Shown here: piece by piece, positions 63,701 to 64,000 of the stretch
Layout: each line of letters begins with the position of its first letter
How positions within the stretch are numbered: position 1 is the first letter of the stretch
Assembly (NCBI RefSeq): GCF_000495475.1
Contig: NZ_ASGZ01000029.1
Span: forward strand, 72,000 to 135,999
Source: Candidatus Halobonum tyrrellensis G22
GTDB taxonomy: Archaea > Halobacteriota > Halobacteria > Halobacteriales > Haloferacaceae
Length of the DNA: 64,000 bases
Direction of reading: 5' to 3'
The notes under the pieces: generated by a model
The model's database searches: none
Told to the model about the DNA's origin: nothing
Seen by the model: only the letters and a program-made list of their open reading frames with translations
Made by a program: the position numbers and the translations under genes

Positions 63701-64000
63701 CACGTCGCTCGGACTCGACACCCGATTCGCCACCTCCGACTTCCGGATCGAGGTGGACACGCCGACCGCCTCCGCCGGCGACGCGCCCGCGCTCGCGGAC
63801 GCGACGCCCGTGGCGTACTTCCGAGCCGAGAGCGTCGGGTTCAACGACGCCCGGATCGGCTCCGCCAACGTCTCGGTCACCGTCTCGGAGCTTCCGGCCG
63901 ACGCGTCGCCCGAGGACGTGGTGATCTACCGGCTCGTCGACGGCTCGTGGACCGCCCTCGAGACGACACGGCTCGACGACGGTAGCTACGAGGCGCAGAC
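60786..64000 (+). CDS. Large surface protein: NosD beta helix, three CARDB domains, PGF-pre-PGF domain (3' end outside window)
   Basis: The frame runs to base 64000 with no stop. Signal peptide ~1-33. Residues ~60-430 are right-handed beta-helix (NosD/PbH1) repeats such as NTVRNVESRRNTRHGVI and NLIARNTIENNSGEAVL. Three CARDB domains follow (~438-540, 552-650, 655-750), then a DUF7282-like domain (~755-880) with VPDGGFVAIHNETDG and AMPHLDTNGNETYDF. An acidic Ser/Gly linker (~882-920) precedes a PGF-pre-PGF domain (from ~936). A PGF-CTERM anchor is expected beyond the window. Start ATG 60786 is arbitrary; ATG 60771 and GTG 60801 are in frame. Confidence 0.85.
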   Translation, partial: MCSCIVNPPSRSQLLCVGVVLALLVSGVGGVATAAAPPQATEVDSCTTITSPGAYALTQDIRNSSADVCIEIRADDVAFYGEGHTIDGTETLNGSVDYDESLPVGLRVDNASNVTVENVVVTNWEAGLQYRTATDGRITGVNATLNSQFGIELEDTTNSVVENVTTNDNGVEVGGATTKELVAGLGLFSSDDNTVRNVESRRNTRHGVIVASQSTGNTFESVTSATNGGDGLTLRQSSTDNVVENNRLIDNGQIALDGDGIELTQFSANNTVRDNVIRGSNSDGVSVNNDLNSSYRDPDPDAGANANRVIGNEIVNNARGVHLYHANDTVVMDNQILESNRGNVRILGGSNNELASNEIRAAGDDGVRLSSTDDNDIVENTIVENGEDGVDLVDSDNNLIARNTIENNSGEAVLVRGNSTGNDVQTANDSEGNETGAANFSVSDLSAPENATVGDAVTVTANVTNAGETNGSQTVEFRIDLNDDGTPEAIGLNESVSLDAGANETVGFEVPTDGVEPGTYTHGVYTDNDSATTTLTVEAADDDGGEGNDTDVSGFAVSELSAPANATGGNPITVNATVTNTGDSRDTQRVQYRFDVNETNETVTRNEWVSLDPGANATVSFTVWTGGVRPGTYTHGVYTDDDNATAQLTVTKAVYYSVTNATVPTNATQGETITLNATVTNLGSEEGWQRIQYKIDLNNNGTLEPVGVSQPVRLAPDESRTVSLDVPTDDFETGTYEHGIYSYQEWVTTNLTVESADDSEPAVTFDDQPPNGTTVSVASVTVPDGGFVAIHNETDGDVGPVVGVSAYLPAGVHEDVNVTLYEGVNGANFSENATVEDGRTLIAMPHLDTNGNETYDFVSSNGSADGPYTVDGSAVTDSATVTNESSDDSDDGSDSGGDDSGGDDDGDDGDDSDDSDDDNSGSGGGSGGDAAQSTSRYRVVDVNSGVTVSVTEVLSDSPLDAEMNVSGAGISVTSLGLDTRFATSDFRIEVDTPTASAGDAPALADATPVAYFRAESVGFNDARIGSANVSVTVSELPADASPEDVVIYRLVDGSWTALETTRLDDGSYEAQ

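Overview
The window is chromosomal DNA of a halophilic archaeon of the class Halobacteria; the genus cannot be fixed from sequence alone. Evidence: visibly very high G+C, strongly acidic predicted proteins, a proteasome-activating nucleotidase (PAN), family-B DNA polymerase, HerA/NurA and Mre11/Rad50 repair genes, halocyanin, and a surface protein with a PGF-pre-PGF domain. Many genes have a TATA-like box about 25-35 bases before the start codon, fitting leaderless transcription.

Region 1 (1-12.8 kb) is core chromosome: the end of carB, NAD kinase, a KaiC-like ATPase, an exported protein, UspA, the resection pair HerA and NurA (separated by a small opposite-strand gene), a HAD hydrolase, two small conserved proteins, a subtilisin-like protease without signal peptide, a double-VOC dioxygenase, a remnant of an ACR3 arsenite exporter, and an ArsC-like reductase.

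Region 2 (12,917-33,303) is a 20.4-kb integrated element. It lies between two 15-bp direct repeats; the right copy is the 3' end of an intact tRNA-Gln(UUG), and the left copy is 45 bp from a tyrosine integrase. The element has visibly lower G+C, a RecB/Cas4-like nuclease, small zinc-ribbon genes, an interrupted gene, an orphan DUF433 gene, a regulator, and a three-gene operon of unknown function. These lead to a repeat-rich putative origin directly upstream of a 1047-residue primase-polymerase/D5-type helicase. The right third is a tightly overlapping six-gene operon, read leftwards: coiled-coil protein, winged-helix protein, HsdM, HsdS, HsdR and a YgjP-like metallopeptidase. No capsid, portal, terminase or conjugation genes were recognised, so it looks like an integrated plasmid carrying a restriction-modification system.

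Region 3 (33.3-53.6 kb) is core again: a zinc-ribbon protein, a DtxR-type regulator with a ferritin-like partner, an MFS transporter, sufCBD, DNA polymerase B, small conserved proteins, mre11-rad50 with an overlapping third gene, a winged-helix gene divergent from PAN, and endonuclease III.

Region 4 (52.6-64 kb) holds a respiratory cluster with membrane-anchored halocyanin and split cytochrome b (PetB-like and PetD-like) but no Rieske gene in the window. It also has a cation diffusion facilitator, a tRNA methylthiotransferase, and the first 3.2 kb of a large NosD/CARDB/PGF-pre-PGF surface protein that runs off the end.
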